A stretch of 64,000 nucleotides of DNA from Aristolochia californica (lineage: Eukaryota; Streptophyta; Magnoliopsida; Piperales; Aristolochiaceae), in contig JARWKL010000009.1 in assembly GCA_029961685.1 (NCBI GenBank), positions 16,673,237 to 16,737,236 of the forward strand. Reading direction: 5' to 3'. The notes below the pieces were generated by a model that searched no databases, had not been told where the DNA came from, and saw only the letters and a list, made by a program, of their open reading frames with translations. A program made the position numbers and the translations under genes. Positions 36,503 to 49,972 of the stretch are shown here, piece by piece. Position 1 is the stretch's first letter; every line of letters starts with the position of its first letter.

Positions 36503-38529
36503 ATCATTGTAAACTGATTTATCATGCGTAACGGGCCACATTTTTTTAAGGAATGACTTTTGGGTTGGGATTCAACACTCAGTTTAAAATTCCCCCGCCT
36601 CCCCTTTTTCCGACGATTGCAAAACCTGATATATAAAGACTAAAACGAGTTTTAAATCCCTAAAAATTACACAAACTTTTTGGAAATATCTCTCTCCATA
36701 TTTGTGCATTGTGCATTTCCATTTTAGATGTGTACATTTTTCTTAAATCAAAACTTGAGTTTTCACTTTTTCCTTCATCTCGTAGACAAAAAACAGAATA
36801 GATGACAACGAAATGAAAATTTTAGACTCTGTGTATGGAGAAAATTTAAAGCAATAACAAACGTAAGTAAAGAAAATTTATTCACACACCACAAATGAAG
36901 AAAAAAGTTTTCTCATCCAAGTTTGGGAAATTCCACTAGTTCAACAACCCCAATAGGTTGGAATTTGATAAGAAAGGGATTTTTCTACACATGCTTTAAA
37001 CAATGGATATGCATGCTCGAAACATGTTAAAGTTGCAAATGACCCATGGATCCAAACCTTTCAAAAAGAATAAAAAACTTCTCATTAAATTCTCAAGTGA
37101 ACGTGCGGTGGGATATTTAACCGAGTCAAACAAGCCATTATTTTGCCCATTAACAAAAAGCTGACCTAGCGATCATTGATCATTGTAAACTGATTTATCA
37201 TGCGTAACGGGCCACATTTTTTTAAGGAATGACTTTAGGGTTGGGATTCAACAGTCAGATTAAAATTCCCTCGCCTCCCCTTTTCCCGACGATTGCAAAA
37301 CCTGATATATAAAGACTAAAACGAGTTTTAAATCCCTAAAAATTACATAAACTTTTTGGAAATATCTCTATCCACATTTGTACATTGTGCATTTCCATTT
37401 TAGATGTGTACATTTTTCTTAAATCAAAACTTGAGTTTTCACTTTTTCCTTCATCTCGTAAACAAAAAACAGACTAGATGACAACGAAATGAAAATTTTA
37501 GACTCTGTGTATGGAGAAAATTTAAAGCAATAACAAACGTAAGTAAAGAAAATTTATTCACACACCACAAATGAAGAAAAAAATTTTCTCATCCAAGTTT
37601 GGGAAATTCCACTAGTTCAACAACCCCAATAGGTTGGAATTTGATAAGAAAGGGATTTTTCTACACATGCTTTAAAAAATGGAGATGCATGCTCGAAACA
37701 TGTTAAAGTTGCAAATGACCCATGGATCCAAACCCTTCAAAAAGAATAAAAAACTTCTCATTAAATTCTCAAGTGAACGTGCGATGGGATATTTAACCGA
37801 GTCAAACAAGCCATTATTTTGCCCATTAACAAAAAGCTGACCTAGCGATCATTGATCATTGTAAACTGATTTATCATGCGTAACGGGCCACATTTTTTTA
37901 AGGAATGACTTTTGGGTAGGGATTCAACACTCAGTTTAAAATTCCCTCGCCTCCCCTTTTCCCGACGATTGCAAAACCTGATATATAAAGACTAAAACGA
38001 GTTTTAAATCCCTAAAAATTACACAAACTTTTTGGAAATATCTCTCTCCATATTTGTGCATTGTGCATTTCCATTTGAGATGTGTACATTTTTCTTAAAT
38101 CAAAACTTGAGTTTTCTCTTTTCCTTCATCTCGTAGACAAAAAACAGAATAGATGACAACGAAATGAAAATTTTAGACTCTGTGTATGGAGAAAATTTAA
38201 AGCAATAACAAACGTAAGTAAAGAAAATTTATTCACACACCACTAATGAAGAAAAAAGTTTTCTCATCCAAGTTTGGGAAATTCCACTAGTTCAACAACC
38301 CCAATAGGTTGGAATTTGATAAGAAAGGGATTTTTCTACACATGCTTTAAACAATGGATATGCATTCTCGAAACATGTTAAAGTTTCAAATGACCCATGG
38401 ATCCAAACCTTTCAAAAAGAATAAAAAACTTCTCATTAAATTCTCAAGTGAACGTGCGGTGGGATATTTAACCGACTCAAACAAGCCATTATTTTGCCCA
38501 TTAACAAAAAGCTGACCTAGCGATCATTG

Positions 38530-39191
38530 ATCATTGTAAACTGATTTATCATGCGTAACGGGCCACATTTTTTTAAGGAATGACTTTTGGGTTGGGATTC
38601 AACACTCAGTTTAAAATTCCCTCGCCACCCCTTTTCCCGACGATTGCAAAACCTGATATATAAAGACTAAAACGAGTTTTAAATCCCTAAAAATTACACA
38701 AACTTTTTGGAAATATCTCTCTCCATACTTGTGCATTGTGCATTTCCATTTTAGATGTGTACATTTTTCTTAAATCAAAACTTGAGTTTTCACTTTTTCC
38801 TTCATCTCGTAGACAAAAAACAGAATAGATGATAACGAAATGAAAATTCTAGACTCTGTGTATGGAGAAAATTTAAAGCAATAACAAACGTAAATAAAGA
38901 AAATTTATTCACACACCACAAATGAAGAAAAAAGTTTTGGAAATTCCACTAGTTCAACAACCCCAATAGGTTGGAATTTGATAAGAAAGGGATTTTTCTA
39001 CACATGCTTTAAAAAATAGATATGCATACACGAAACATGTTAAAGTTGCAAATGACCCATGGATCCAAACCTTTCAAAAAGAATAAAAAACTTCTCATTA
39101 AATTCTCAAGTGAACGTGCGGTGGGATATTTAACCGAGTCAAACAAGGCATTATTTTGTCCATTAACAAAAAGCTGACCTAGCGATCATTG
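38530..39191 (+). repeat. 662-bp monomer, same deletion as 35841
   Basis: This is the 2689-bp-downstream partner of the 35841 monomer, with the same AAGTTTTGG deletion junction near 38932. It shares CCATACTTG, GATAACG, TTCTAGAC, AAAATAGATATG and CAAGGCATT with its partner. Private changes include GTAAATAAAG near 38891, which destroys the GTAAGT motif, GCATACACG near 39025 and TTGTCCATT near 39157. Confidence 0.85.
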
Positions 39192-41176
39192 ATCATTGTA
39201 AACTGATATATCATGCGTAACGGGCCACATTTTTTTAAGGAATGACTTTTGGGTTGGGATTCAACACTCAGTTTAAAATTCCCCCGCCTCCCCTTTTCCA
39301 AACGATTGCAAAACCTGATATATAAATAGTAAAACGAGTTTTAAATCCCTAAAAATTACACAAACTTTTTGGAAATATCTCTCTCCATATTTGTGCATTG
39401 TGCATTTCCATTTTAGATGTGTACATTTTTCTTAAATCAAAACTTGAGTTTTCACTTTTTCCTTCATCTCGTAGACAAAAAACAGAATAGATGACAACGA
39501 AATGAAAAATTTAGACTCTGTGTATGGAGAAAATTTAAAGCAATAACAAACGTAAGTAAAGAAAATTTATTCACACACCACAAATGAAGAAAAAAGTTTG
39601 GGAAATTCCACTAGTTCAACAACCCCAATAGGTTGGAATTTGATAAGAAATGGGATTTTTCTACACATGCTTTAAAAAATGGATATGAATGCTCGAAACA
39701 TGTTAAAGTTGCAAATGACCCATGGATCCAAACCTTTCAAAAAGAATAAAAACTTCTCATTAAATTCTCAAGTGAACGTGCGGTGGGATATTTAACTGAG
39801 TCAAACAAGCCATTATTTTGCCCATTAACAAAAAGCTGACCTAGCGATCATTGATCATTGTAAACTGATTTATCATGCGTAACGGGCCACATTTTTTTAA
39901 GGAATGACTTTTGGGTTGGGATTCAACACTCAGTTTAAAATTCCCTCGCCTCCCCTTTTCCCGACGATTGCAAAACCTGATATATAAAGACTAAAACGAG
40001 TTTTATATCCCTAAAAATTACACAAACATTTTGGAAATATCTCTCTCCATATTTGTGCATTGTGCATTTCCATTTTAGATGTGTACATTTTTCTTAAATC
40101 AAAACTTGAGTTTTCACTTTTTCCTTCATCTCGTAGACAAAAAACAGAATAGATGACAACGAAATGAAAATTTTAGACTTTGTGTATGGAGAAAATTTAA
40201 AGCAATAACAAACGTAAGTAAAGAAAATTTATTCACACACCACAAATGAATAAAAAAGTTTGGGAAATTCCACTAGTTCAACAACCCCAATAGGTTGGAA
40301 TTTGATAAGAAAGGGATTTTTCTACACATGCTTTAAAAAATGGATATGCATGCTCGAAACATGTAAAATTTGCAAATGACCCATGGATCCAAACCTTTCA
40401 AAAAGAATAAAAAACTTCTCATTAAATTCTCAAGTGAACGTGCGGTGGGATATTTAACCGAGTCAAACAAGCCATTATTTTGCCCATTAACAAAAAGCTG
40501 ACCTAGCGATCATTGATCATTGTAAACTGATTTATCATGCGTAACGGGCCACATTTTTTTAAGGAATGACTTTTGGGTTGGGATTCAACACTCAGTTTAA
40601 AATTCCCTCGCCTCCCCTTTTCCCGACGATTGCAAAACCCGATATATAAAGACTAAAACGAGTTTTAAATCCCCAAAAATTACACAAACTTTTTAGAAAT
40701 ATCTCTCTCCATATTTTGCATTGTGCATTTCCATTTTAGATGTGTACATTTTTCTTAAATCAAAACTTGAGTTTTCACTTTTTCCTTCATCTCGTAGACA
40801 AAAAACAGAATAGATGACAACGAAATGAAAATTTTAGACTCTGTGTATGGAGAAAATTTAAAGCAATAACAAACGTAAGTAAAGAAAATTTATTCACACA
40901 CCACAAATGAAGAAAAAAGTTTGGGAAATTCCACTAGTTCAACAACCCCAATAGGTTGGAATTTGATAAGAAAGGGATTTTTCTACACATGCTTTAAAAA
41001 ATGGATATGCATGCTCGAAACATGTTAAAGTTGCAAATGACCCATGGATCCAAACCTTTCAAAAAGAATAAAAAACTTCTCATTAAATTCTCAAGTGAAC
41101 GTGCGGTGGGATATTTAACCGAGTCAAACAAGCCATTATTTTGCCCATTAACAAAAAGCTGACCTAGCGATCATTG
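39192..41176 (+). repeat. Run of three 14-bp-deletion monomers
   Basis: Three consecutive monomers (39192, 39854, 40516; 662, 662 and 661 bp) have the junction AAAAAAGTTTGGG near 39593, 40253 and 40914, where most monomers have 14 more bases. This junction differs by one base from the AAGTTTTGG junction at 35841 and 38530. Either one deletion was followed by a substitution, or two equal-length deletions arose at the same AAGTTT direct repeats. The first unit also has ATATAAATAGTAA near 39319 and an extra G (AAATGGGA near 39649) offset by one lost A in the A-run near 39750. The third has lost a G in ATATTTTGCATT near 40714. Confidence 0.85.
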
Positions 41177-43205
41177 ATCATTGTAAACTGATTTATCATG
41201 CATAACGGGCCACATTTTTTTAAGGAAAGACTTTTGGGTTGGGATTCAACACTCAGTTTAAAATTCCCTCGCCTCCCCTTTTCCCGACGATTGCAAAACC
41301 TGATATATAAAGACTAAAACGAGTTTTAAATCCCTAAAAATTACACAAACTTTTTGGAAATATCTCTCTCCATATTTGTGCATTGTGCATTTCCATTTTA
41401 GATGTGTACATTTTTCTTAAATCAAAACTTGAGTTTTCACTTTTTCCTTCATCTCGTAGACAAAAAACAGAATAGATGACAACGAAATGAAAATTTTAGA
41501 CTCTGTGTATGGAGAAAATTTAAAGCAATAACAAACGTAAGTAAAGAAAATTTATTCACACACCACAAATGAAGAAAAAAGTTTTCTCATCCAAGTTTGG
41601 GAAATTCCACTAGTTCAACAACCCCAATAGGTTGGAATTTGATAAGAAAGGGATTTTTCTACACATGCTTTAAAAAATGGATATGCATGCTCGAAACATG
41701 TTAAAGTTGCAAATGACCCATGGATCCAAACCTTTCAAAAAGAATAAAAAACTTCTCATTAAATTCTCAAGTGAACGTGCGGTGGGATATTTAACCGAGT
41801 AACACAAGCCATTATTTTGCCCATTAACAAAAAGCTGACCTAGCGATCATTGATCATTGTAAACTGATTTATCATGCGTAACGGGCCACATTTTTTTAAG
41901 GAATGACTTTTGGGTTGGGATTCAACACTCAGTTTAAAATTCCCTCGCCTCCCCTTTTCCCGACGATTGCAAAACTTGATATATAAAGACTAAAACGAGT
42001 TCTAAATCCCTAAAAATTACACAAACTTTTTGGAAATATCTCTCTCCATATTTGTGCATTGTGCATTTCAATTTTAGATGTGTACGTTTTTCTTAAATCA
42101 AAACTTGAGTTTTCACTTTTTCCTTCATCTCGTAGACAAAAAACAGAATAGATGACAACGAAATGAAAATTTTAGACTCTGTGTATGGAGAAAATTTAAA
42201 GCAATAACAAACGTAAGTAAAGAAAATTTATTCACACACCACAAATGAAGAAAAAAGTTTTCTCATCCAAGTTTGGGAAATTCCACTAGTTCAACCACCC
42301 CAATAGGTTGGAATTTGATAAGAAAGGGATTTTTCTACACATGCTTTAAAAAATGGATATGCATGGCTCGAAACATCATAAAGTTGCAAATGACCTACGG
42401 ATCCAAACCTTTCAAAAAGAATAAAAAACTTCTTATAAAATTCTCAAGTGAACGTGCGGTGGGATATTTAACCGAGTAACACAAGCCATTATTTTGCCCA
42501 TTAACAAAAAGCTGACCTAGCGATCATTGATCATTGTAAACTGATTTATCATGCGTAACGGGCCACATTTTTTTAAGGAATGACTTTTGGGTTGGGATTC
42601 AACACTCAGTTTAAAATTCCCTCGCCTCCCTTTTCCAGACGATTGCAAAACCTGATATATAAAGACTGAAACGAGTTTTAAATCCCTAAAAATTACACAA
42701 ACTTTTTGGAAATATCTCTCTCCATATTTGTGCATTGTGCATTTCCATTTTAGGTGTATACATTTTTCTTAAATCAAAACTTGAGTTTTCACTTTTTCCT
42801 TCATCTCGTAGACAAAAAACAGAATAGATGACAACGACATGAAAATTTTAGAATCTGTGTATGGAGAAAATTTAAAGCAATAACAAACGTAAGTAAAGAA
42901 AATTTATTCACACACCACAAATGAAGAAAAAAGTTTTCTCATCCAAGTTTGGGAAATTCCACTAGTTCACCAACCCCAATAGGTTGGAATTTGATAAGAA
43001 AGGGATTTTTCTACACATGCTTTAAAAAATGGATATGCATAGCTCGAAACATGTTAAAGTTGCAAATGACCTACGGATCCAAACCTTTCAAAAAGAATAA
43101 AAAACTTCTCATTAAATTCTCATGTGAACGTGCGGTGGGATATTTAACCGAGTAACACAAGCCATTATTTTGCCCATTAACAAAAAGCTGACCTAGCGAT
43201 CATTG

Positions 43206-45236
43206 ATCATTGTAAACTGATTTATCATGCGTAACGGGCCACATTTTTTTAAGGAATGACTTTTGGGTTGGGATTCAACACTCTGTTTAAAATTCCCTCG
43301 CCTCCCCTTTTCCCGACGATTGCAAAACCTGATATATAAAGACTAAAACGAGTTTTAAATCCCTAAAAATTACACAAACTTTTTGGAAATATCTCTCTCC
43401 ATATTTGTGCATTGTGCATTTCAATTTTAGATGTGTACGTTTTTCTTAAATCAAAACTTGAGTTTTCACTTTTTCCTTCATCTCGTAGACAAAAAACAGA
43501 ATAGATGACAACGAAATGAAAATTTTAGACTCTGTGTATGGAGAAAATTTAAAGCAATAACAAACGTAAGTAAAGAAAATTTATTCACACACCACAAATG
43601 AAGAAAAAAGTTTTCTCATCCAAGTTTGGGAAATTCCACTAGTTCAACCACCCCAATAGGTTGGAATTTGATAAGAAAGGGATTTTTCTACACATGCTTT
43701 AAAAAATGGATATGCATGGCTCGAAACATCTTAAAGTTGCAAATGACCTACGGATCCAAACCTTTCAAAAAGAATAAAAAACTTCTTATAAAATTCTCAA
43801 GTGAACGTGCGGTGGGATATTTAACCGAGTAACACAAGCCATTATTTTGCCCATTAACAAAAAGCTGACCTAGCGATCATTGATCATTGTAAACTGATTT
43901 ATCATGCGTAACGGGCCACATTTTTTTAAGGAATGACTTTTGGGTTGGGATTCAACACTCAGTTTAAAATTCCCTCGCCTCCCCTTTTCCCGACGATTGC
44001 AAAACCTGATATATAAAGACTAAAACGAGTTTTAAATCCCTAAAAATTACACAAACTTTTTGGAAATATCTCTCTCCATATTTGTGCATTGTGCATTTCA
44101 ATTTTAGATGTGTACGTTTTTCTTAAGTCAAAACTTGAGTTTTCACTTTTTCCTTCATATCGTAGACAAAAAACAGAATAGATGACAACGAAATGAAAAT
44201 TTTAGACTCTGTGTATGGAGAAAATTTAAAGCAATAACAAACGTAAGTAAAGAAAATTTATTCACACACCACAAATGAAGAAAAAAGTTTTCTCATCCAA
44301 GTTTGGGAAATTCCACTAGTTCAACCACCCCAATAGGTTGGAATTTGATAAGAAAGGGATTTTTCTACACATGCTTTAAAAAATGGATATGCATGGCTCG
44401 AAACATCTTAAAGTTGCAAATGACCTACGGATCCAAACCTTTCAAAAAGAATAAAAAACTTCTTATAAAATTCTCAAGTGAACGTGCGGTGGGATATTTA
44501 ACCGAGTAACACAAGCCATTATTTTGCCCATTAACAAAAAGCTGACCTAGCGATCATTGATCATTGTAAACTGATTTATCATGCGTAACGGGCCACATTT
44601 TTTTAAGGAATGACTTTTGGGTTGGGATTCAACACTCAGTTTAAAATTCCCTCGCCTCCCCTTTTCCCGACGATTGCAAAACCTGATATATAAAGACTAA
44701 AACGAGTTTTAAATCCCTAAAAATTACACAAACTTTTTGGAAATATCTCTCTCCATATTTGTGCATTGTGCATTTCAATTTTAGATGTGTACGTTTTTCT
44801 TAAATCAAAACTTGAGTTTTCACTTTTTCCTTCATCTCGTAGACAAAAAACAGAATAGATGACAACGAAATGAAAATTTTAGACTCTGTGTATGGAGAAA
44901 ATTTAAAGCAATAACAAACGTAAGTAAAGAAAATTTATTCACACACCACAAATGAAGAAAAAAGTTTTCTCATCCAAGTTTGAGAAATTCCACTAGTTCA
45001 ACCACCCCAATAGGTTGGAATTTGATAAGAAAGGGATTTTTCTACACATGCTTTAAAAAATGGATAAGCATGGCTCGAAACATCTTAAAGTTGCAAATGA
45101 CCTACGGATCCAAACCTTTCAAAAAGAATAAAAAACTTCTTATAAAATTCTCAAGTGAACGTGCGGTGGGATATTTAACCGAGTAACACAAGCCATTATT
45201 TTGCCCATTAACAAAAAGCTGACCTAGCGATCATTG
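43206..45236 (+). repeat. Three near-identical adjacent 677-bp monomers
   Basis: Units 43206, 43883 and 44560 are almost identical, unlike most neighbours in the array. By eye, private changes are few: ACTCTGTTT near 43281 in the first; TTAAGTCAAAA near 44124 and TTCATATCG near 44153 in the second; TTTGAGAAATT near 44979 and GGATAAGCATGG near 45062 in the third. This is the clearest case in the window of single-monomer rather than multi-monomer amplification. Confidence 0.87.
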
Positions 45237-45911
45237 ATCATTGTAAACTGATTTATCATGCGTAACGGGCCACATTTTTTTAAGGAATGACTTTTGGGTT
45301 GGGATTCAACACTCAGTTTAAAATTCCCTCGCCTCCCCTTTTCCCGACGATTGCAAAACCTGATATATAAAGACTAAAACGAGTTTTAAATCCCTAAAAA
45401 TTACACAAACTTTTTGGAAATATGTCTCTCCATATTTGTGCATTGTGCATTTCTGTTTTAGATGTGTACGTTTTTCTTAAATCAAAACTTGATTTTCACT
45501 TTTTCCTTCATCTCGTAGACAAAAAACAGAATAGATGACAACGAAATGAAAATTTTAGACTCTGTGTATGGAGAAAATTTAAAGCAATAACAAACGTAAG
45601 TAAAGAAAATTTATTCACACACCACAAATGAAGAAAAAAGTTTTCTCATCCAAGTTTGGGAAATTCCACTAGTTCAACAACCCCAATAGGTTGGAATTTG
45701 ATAAGAAAGGGATTTTTCTACACATGCTTTAAAAAATGGATATGCATGCTCGAAACATGTTAAAGTTGCAAATGACCCATGGATCCAAACCTTTAAAAAA
45801 GAATACAAAACTTCTCATTAAATTCTCAAGTGAACGTGCGGTGGGATATTTAACCGAGTAACACAAGCCATTATTTTGCCCATTAACAAAAAGCTGACCT
45901 AGCGATCATTG
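45237..45911 (+). repeat. Mosaic monomer (48620-type left, 49296-type right)
   Basis: The left part shares the rare CATTTCTGTTTTAG (near 45449) with the monomer at 48620. The right part shares CCTTTAAAAAAGAATAC (near 45791) and GAGTAACACAAG with the monomer at 49296. The switch lies between about 45455 and 45795. The length is 675 bp because one base is missing in CTTGATTTTCAC near 45488. The 49296 unit has the extra G (GCATGGCTCG) that this unit lacks, so the exchange either fell right of that site or the site was later converted. Confidence 0.7.
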
Positions 45912-46588
45912 ATCATTGTAAACTGATTTATCATGCGTAACGGGCCACATTTTTTTAAGGAATGACTTTTGGGTTGGGATTCAACACTCAGTTTAAAATT
46001 CCCTCGCCTCCCCTTTTCCCGACGATTGCAAAACCTGATATATAAAGACTAAAACGAGTTTTAAATCCCTAAAAATTACACAAACTTTTTGGAAATATCT
46101 CTCTCCATATTTTTGCATTGTGCATTTCAATTTTAGATGTGTACGTTTTTCTTAAATCAAAACTTGAGTTTTCACTTTTTCCTTCATCTCGTAGACAAAA
46201 AACAGAATAGATGACAACGAAATGAAAATTTTAGACTCTGTGTATGGAGAAAATTTAAAGCAATAACAAACGTAAGTAAAGAAAATTTATTCACACACCA
46301 CAAATGAAGAAAAAAGTTTTCTCATCCAAGTTTGGGAAATTCCACTAGTTCAACAACCCCAATAGGTTGGAATTTGATAAGAAAGGGATTTTTCTACACA
46401 TGCTTTAAAAAATGGATATGCATGGCTCGAAACATGTTAAAGTTGCAAATGACCTATGGATCCAAACCTTTCAAAAAGAATAAAAAACTTCTTATAAACT
46501 TCTCAAGTGAACGTGCGGTGGGATATTTAACCGAGTCAAACAAGCAATTATTTTGCCCATTAACAAAAAGCTGACCTAGCGATCATTG

Positions 46589-47942
46589 ATCATTGTAAAC
46601 TGATTTATCATGCGTAACGGGCCACATTTTTTTAAGGAATGACTTTTGGGTTGGGATTCAACACTCAGTTTAAAATTCCCTCGCCTCCCCTTTTCCCGAC
46701 GATTGCAAAACCTGATATATAAAGACTAAAACGAGTTTTAAATCCCTAAAAATTACACAAACTTTTTGGAAATATCTCTCTCCATATTTGTGCATTGTTC
46801 ATTTCCATTTTAGATGTGTGCGTTTTTCTTAAATCAAAACTTGAGTTTTCACTTTTTCCTTCATCTCGTAGACAAAAAACAGAATAGATGACAACGAAAT
46901 GAAAATTTTAGACTCTGTGTATGGAGAAAATTTAAAGCAATAACAAACGTAAGTAAAGAAAATTTATTCACACACCACAAATGAAGAAAAAAGTTTTCTC
47001 ATCCAAGTTTGGGAAATTCCACTAGTTCAACAACCCCAATAGGTTGGAATTTGATAAGAAAGGGATTTTTCTACACATGCTTTAAAAAATGGATATGCAT
47101 GGCTCGAAACATGTTAAAGTTGCAAATGACCCATGGATCCAAACCTTTCAAAAAGAATAAAAAACTTCTCATTAAATTCTCAAGTGAACGTGCGGTGGGA
47201 TATTTAACCGAGTCAAACAAGCCATTATTTTGCCCATTAACAAAAAGCTGACCTAGCGATCATTGATCATTGTAAACTGATTTATCATGCGTAATGGGCC
47301 ACATTTTTTTAAGGAATGACTTTTGGGTTGGGATTCAACACTCAGTTTAAAATTCCCTCGCCTCCCCTTTTCCCGACGATTGCAAAACCTGATATATAAA
47401 GACTAAAACGAGTTTTAAATCCCTAAAAATTACACAAACTTTTTGGAAATATCTCTCTCCATATTTGTGCATTGTTCATTTCCATTTTAGATGTGTGCGT
47501 TTTTCTTAAATCAAAACTTGAGTTTTCACTTTTTCCTTCATCTCGTAGACAAAAAACAGAATAGTTGACAACGAAATGAAAATTTTAGACTCTGTGTATG
47601 GAGAAAATTTAAAGCAATAACAAACGTAAGTAAAGAAAATTTATTCACACACCACAAATGAAGAAAAAAGTTTTCTCATCCAAGTTTGGGAAATTCCACT
47701 AGTTCAACAACCCCAATAGGTTGGAATTTGATAAGAAAGGGATTTTTCTACACATGCTTTAAAAAATGGATATGCATGGCTCGAAACATGTTAAAGTTGC
47801 AAATGACCCATGGATCCAAACCTTTCAAAAAGAATAAAAAACTTCTCATTAAATTCTCAAGTGAACGTGCGGTGGGATATTTAACCGAGTCAAACAAGCC
47901 ATTATTTTGCCCATTAACAAAAAGCTGACCTAGCGATCATTG
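46589..47942 (+). repeat. Near-identical adjacent monomer pair
   Basis: The two 677-bp units (46589 and 47266) share the otherwise unseen TTGTTCATTTCC and GTGTGCGTTTTT. By eye I found two differences: GTAATGGGCC near 47291 and AATAGTTGAC near 47561 in the second copy. A recent duplication of one monomer is the simplest reading. Confidence 0.87.
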
Positions 47943-49972
47943 ATCATTGTAAACTGATTTATCATGCGTAACGGGCCACATTTTTTTAAGGAATGACTTT
48001 TGGGTTGGGATTCAACACTCAGTTTAAAATTCCCTCGCCTCCCCTTTTCCCGACGATTGCAAAACCTGATATATAAAGACTAAAACGAGTTTTAAATCCC
48101 TAAAAATTACACAAACTTTTTGGAAATATCTCTCTCCATATTTGTGCATTGTGCATTTCAATTTTAGATGTGTACGTTTTTCTTAAATCAAAACTTGAGT
48201 TTTCACTTTTTCCTTCATCTCGTAGACAAAAAACAGAATAGATGACAACGAAATGAAAATTTTAGACTCTGTGTATGGAGAAAATTTAAAGCAATAACAA
48301 ACGTAAGTAAAGAAAATTTATTCACACACCACAAATGAAGAAAAAAGTTTTCTCATCCAAGTTTGGGAAATTCCACTAGTTCAACCACCCCAATAGTTTG
48401 GAATTTGATAAGAAAGGGATTTTTCTACACATGCTTTAAAAAATGGATATGCATGGCTCGAAACATCTTAAAGTTGCAAATGACCTACGGATCCAAACCT
48501 TTCAAAAAGAATAAAAAACTTCTTATAAAATTCTCAAGTGAACGTGCGGTGGGATATTTAACCGAGTAACACAAGCCATTATTTTGCCCATTAACAAAAA
48601 GCTGACCTAGCGATCATTGATCATTGTAAACTGATTTATCATGCGTAACGGGCCACATTTTTTTAAGGAATGACTTTTGGGTTGGGATTCAACACTCAGT
48701 TTAAAATTCCCTCGCCTCCCCTTTTCCCGACGATTGCAAAACCTGATATATAAAGACTAAAACGAGTTTTAAATCCCTAAAAATTACACAAACTTTTTGG
48801 AAATATCTCTCTCCATATTTGTGCATTGTGCATTTCTGTTTTAGATGTGTACGTTTTTCTTAAATCAAAACTTGAGTTTTCACTTTTTCCTTCATCTCGT
48901 AGACAAAAAACAGAATAGATGACAACGAAATGAAAATTTTAGACTCTGTGTATGGAGAAAATTTAAAGCAATAACAAACGTAAGTTAAGAAAATTTATTC
49001 ACACACCACAAATGAAGAAAAAAGTTTTCTCATCCAAGTTTGGGAAATTCCACAGGTTCAACAACCCCAATAGGTTGGAATTTGATAAGAAAGGGATTTT
49101 TCTACACATGCTTTAAAAAATGGATATGCATGCTCGAAACATGTTAAAGTTGCAAATGACCCATGGATCCAAACCTTTCAAAAAGAATAAAAAACTTCTC
49201 ATTAAATTCTCAAGTGAACGTGCGGTGGGATATTTAACAGAGTCAAACAAGCCATTATTTTGCCCATTAACAAAAAGCTGACCTAGCGATCATTGATCAT
49301 TGTAAACTGATTTATCATGCGTAACGGGCCACATTTTTTTAAGGAATGACTTTTGGGTTGGGATTCAACACTCAGTTTAAAATTCCCTAGCCTCCCCTTT
49401 TCCCGACGATTGCAAAACCTGATATATAAAGACTAAAACGAGTTTTAAATCCCTTAAAATTACACAAACTTTTTGGAAATATCTCTCTCCATATTTGTGC
49501 ATTGTGCATTTCCATTTTAGATGTGTACGTTTTTCTTAAATCAAAACTTGGGTTTTCACTTTTTCCATCATCTCGTACACAAGAAACAGAATAGATGACA
49601 ACGAAATGAAAATTTTAGACTCTGTGTATGGAGAAAATTTAAAGCAATAACAAACGTAAGTAAAGAAAATTTATTCACACACCACAAATGAAGAAAAAAG
49701 TTTTCTCATCCAAGTTTGGGAAATTCCACTAGTTCAACAACCCCAATAGGTTGGAATTTGATAAGAAAGGGATTTTTCTACACATGCTTTAAAAAATGGA
49801 TATGCATGGCTCGAAACATGTTAAAGTTGCAAATGACCCATGGATCCAAACCTTTAAAAAAGAATACAAAACTTCTCATTAAATTCTCAAGTGAACGTGC
49901 GGTGGGATATTTAACCGAGTAACACAAGCCATTATTTTGCCCATTAACAAAAAGCTGACCTAGCGATCATTG

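Larger units (their letters stand above)
33139..41852 (+). repeat. Most diverged region; 2689-bp repeat
   Basis: Monomers start at 33139, 33815, 34490, 35166, 35841, 36503, 37179, 37855, 38530, 39192, 39854, 40516 and 41177. Units 35166, 35841 and 36503 match 37855, 38530 and 39192 at exactly 2689 bp. Shared markers are GGGTAGGG, CCATTTGAG, CACTAATG and GCATTCTCG in the first pair; CGCCACCCC, GATAACG, TTCTAGAC and CAAGGCATT in the second; and TCCCCCGCC in the third. Units 33139 and 33815 match 37179 and 37855 at 4040 bp (GGAGATGC, CCCTTCAA and GCGATGGG in the first pair). Five units carry a 14-bp deletion. This is the only stretch with several monomers shorter than 670 bp. Confidence 0.85.
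41853..49972 (+). repeat. Locally homogenised 677-bp monomer cluster
   Basis: Monomers start at 41853, 42530, 43206, 43883, 44560, 45237, 45912, 46589, 47266, 47943, 48620 and 49296. Units 41853, 43206, 43883, 44560 and 47943 share CATTTCAATTTTAG, GTGTACGTTTTT, TTCAACCACCCC, CCTACGGATCC, CTTCTTATAAAATTC and GAGTAACACAAG; these markers are absent or rare elsewhere. Units 43206 to 44560 are nearly identical neighbours. Units 46589 and 47266 are another almost identical pair, sharing TTGTTCATTTCC and GTGTGCG. Units 44560 and 45237 relate to 47943 and 48620 at 3383 bp. CCTACGGATCC keeps the BamHI site but loses the NcoI site. Confidence 0.87.
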
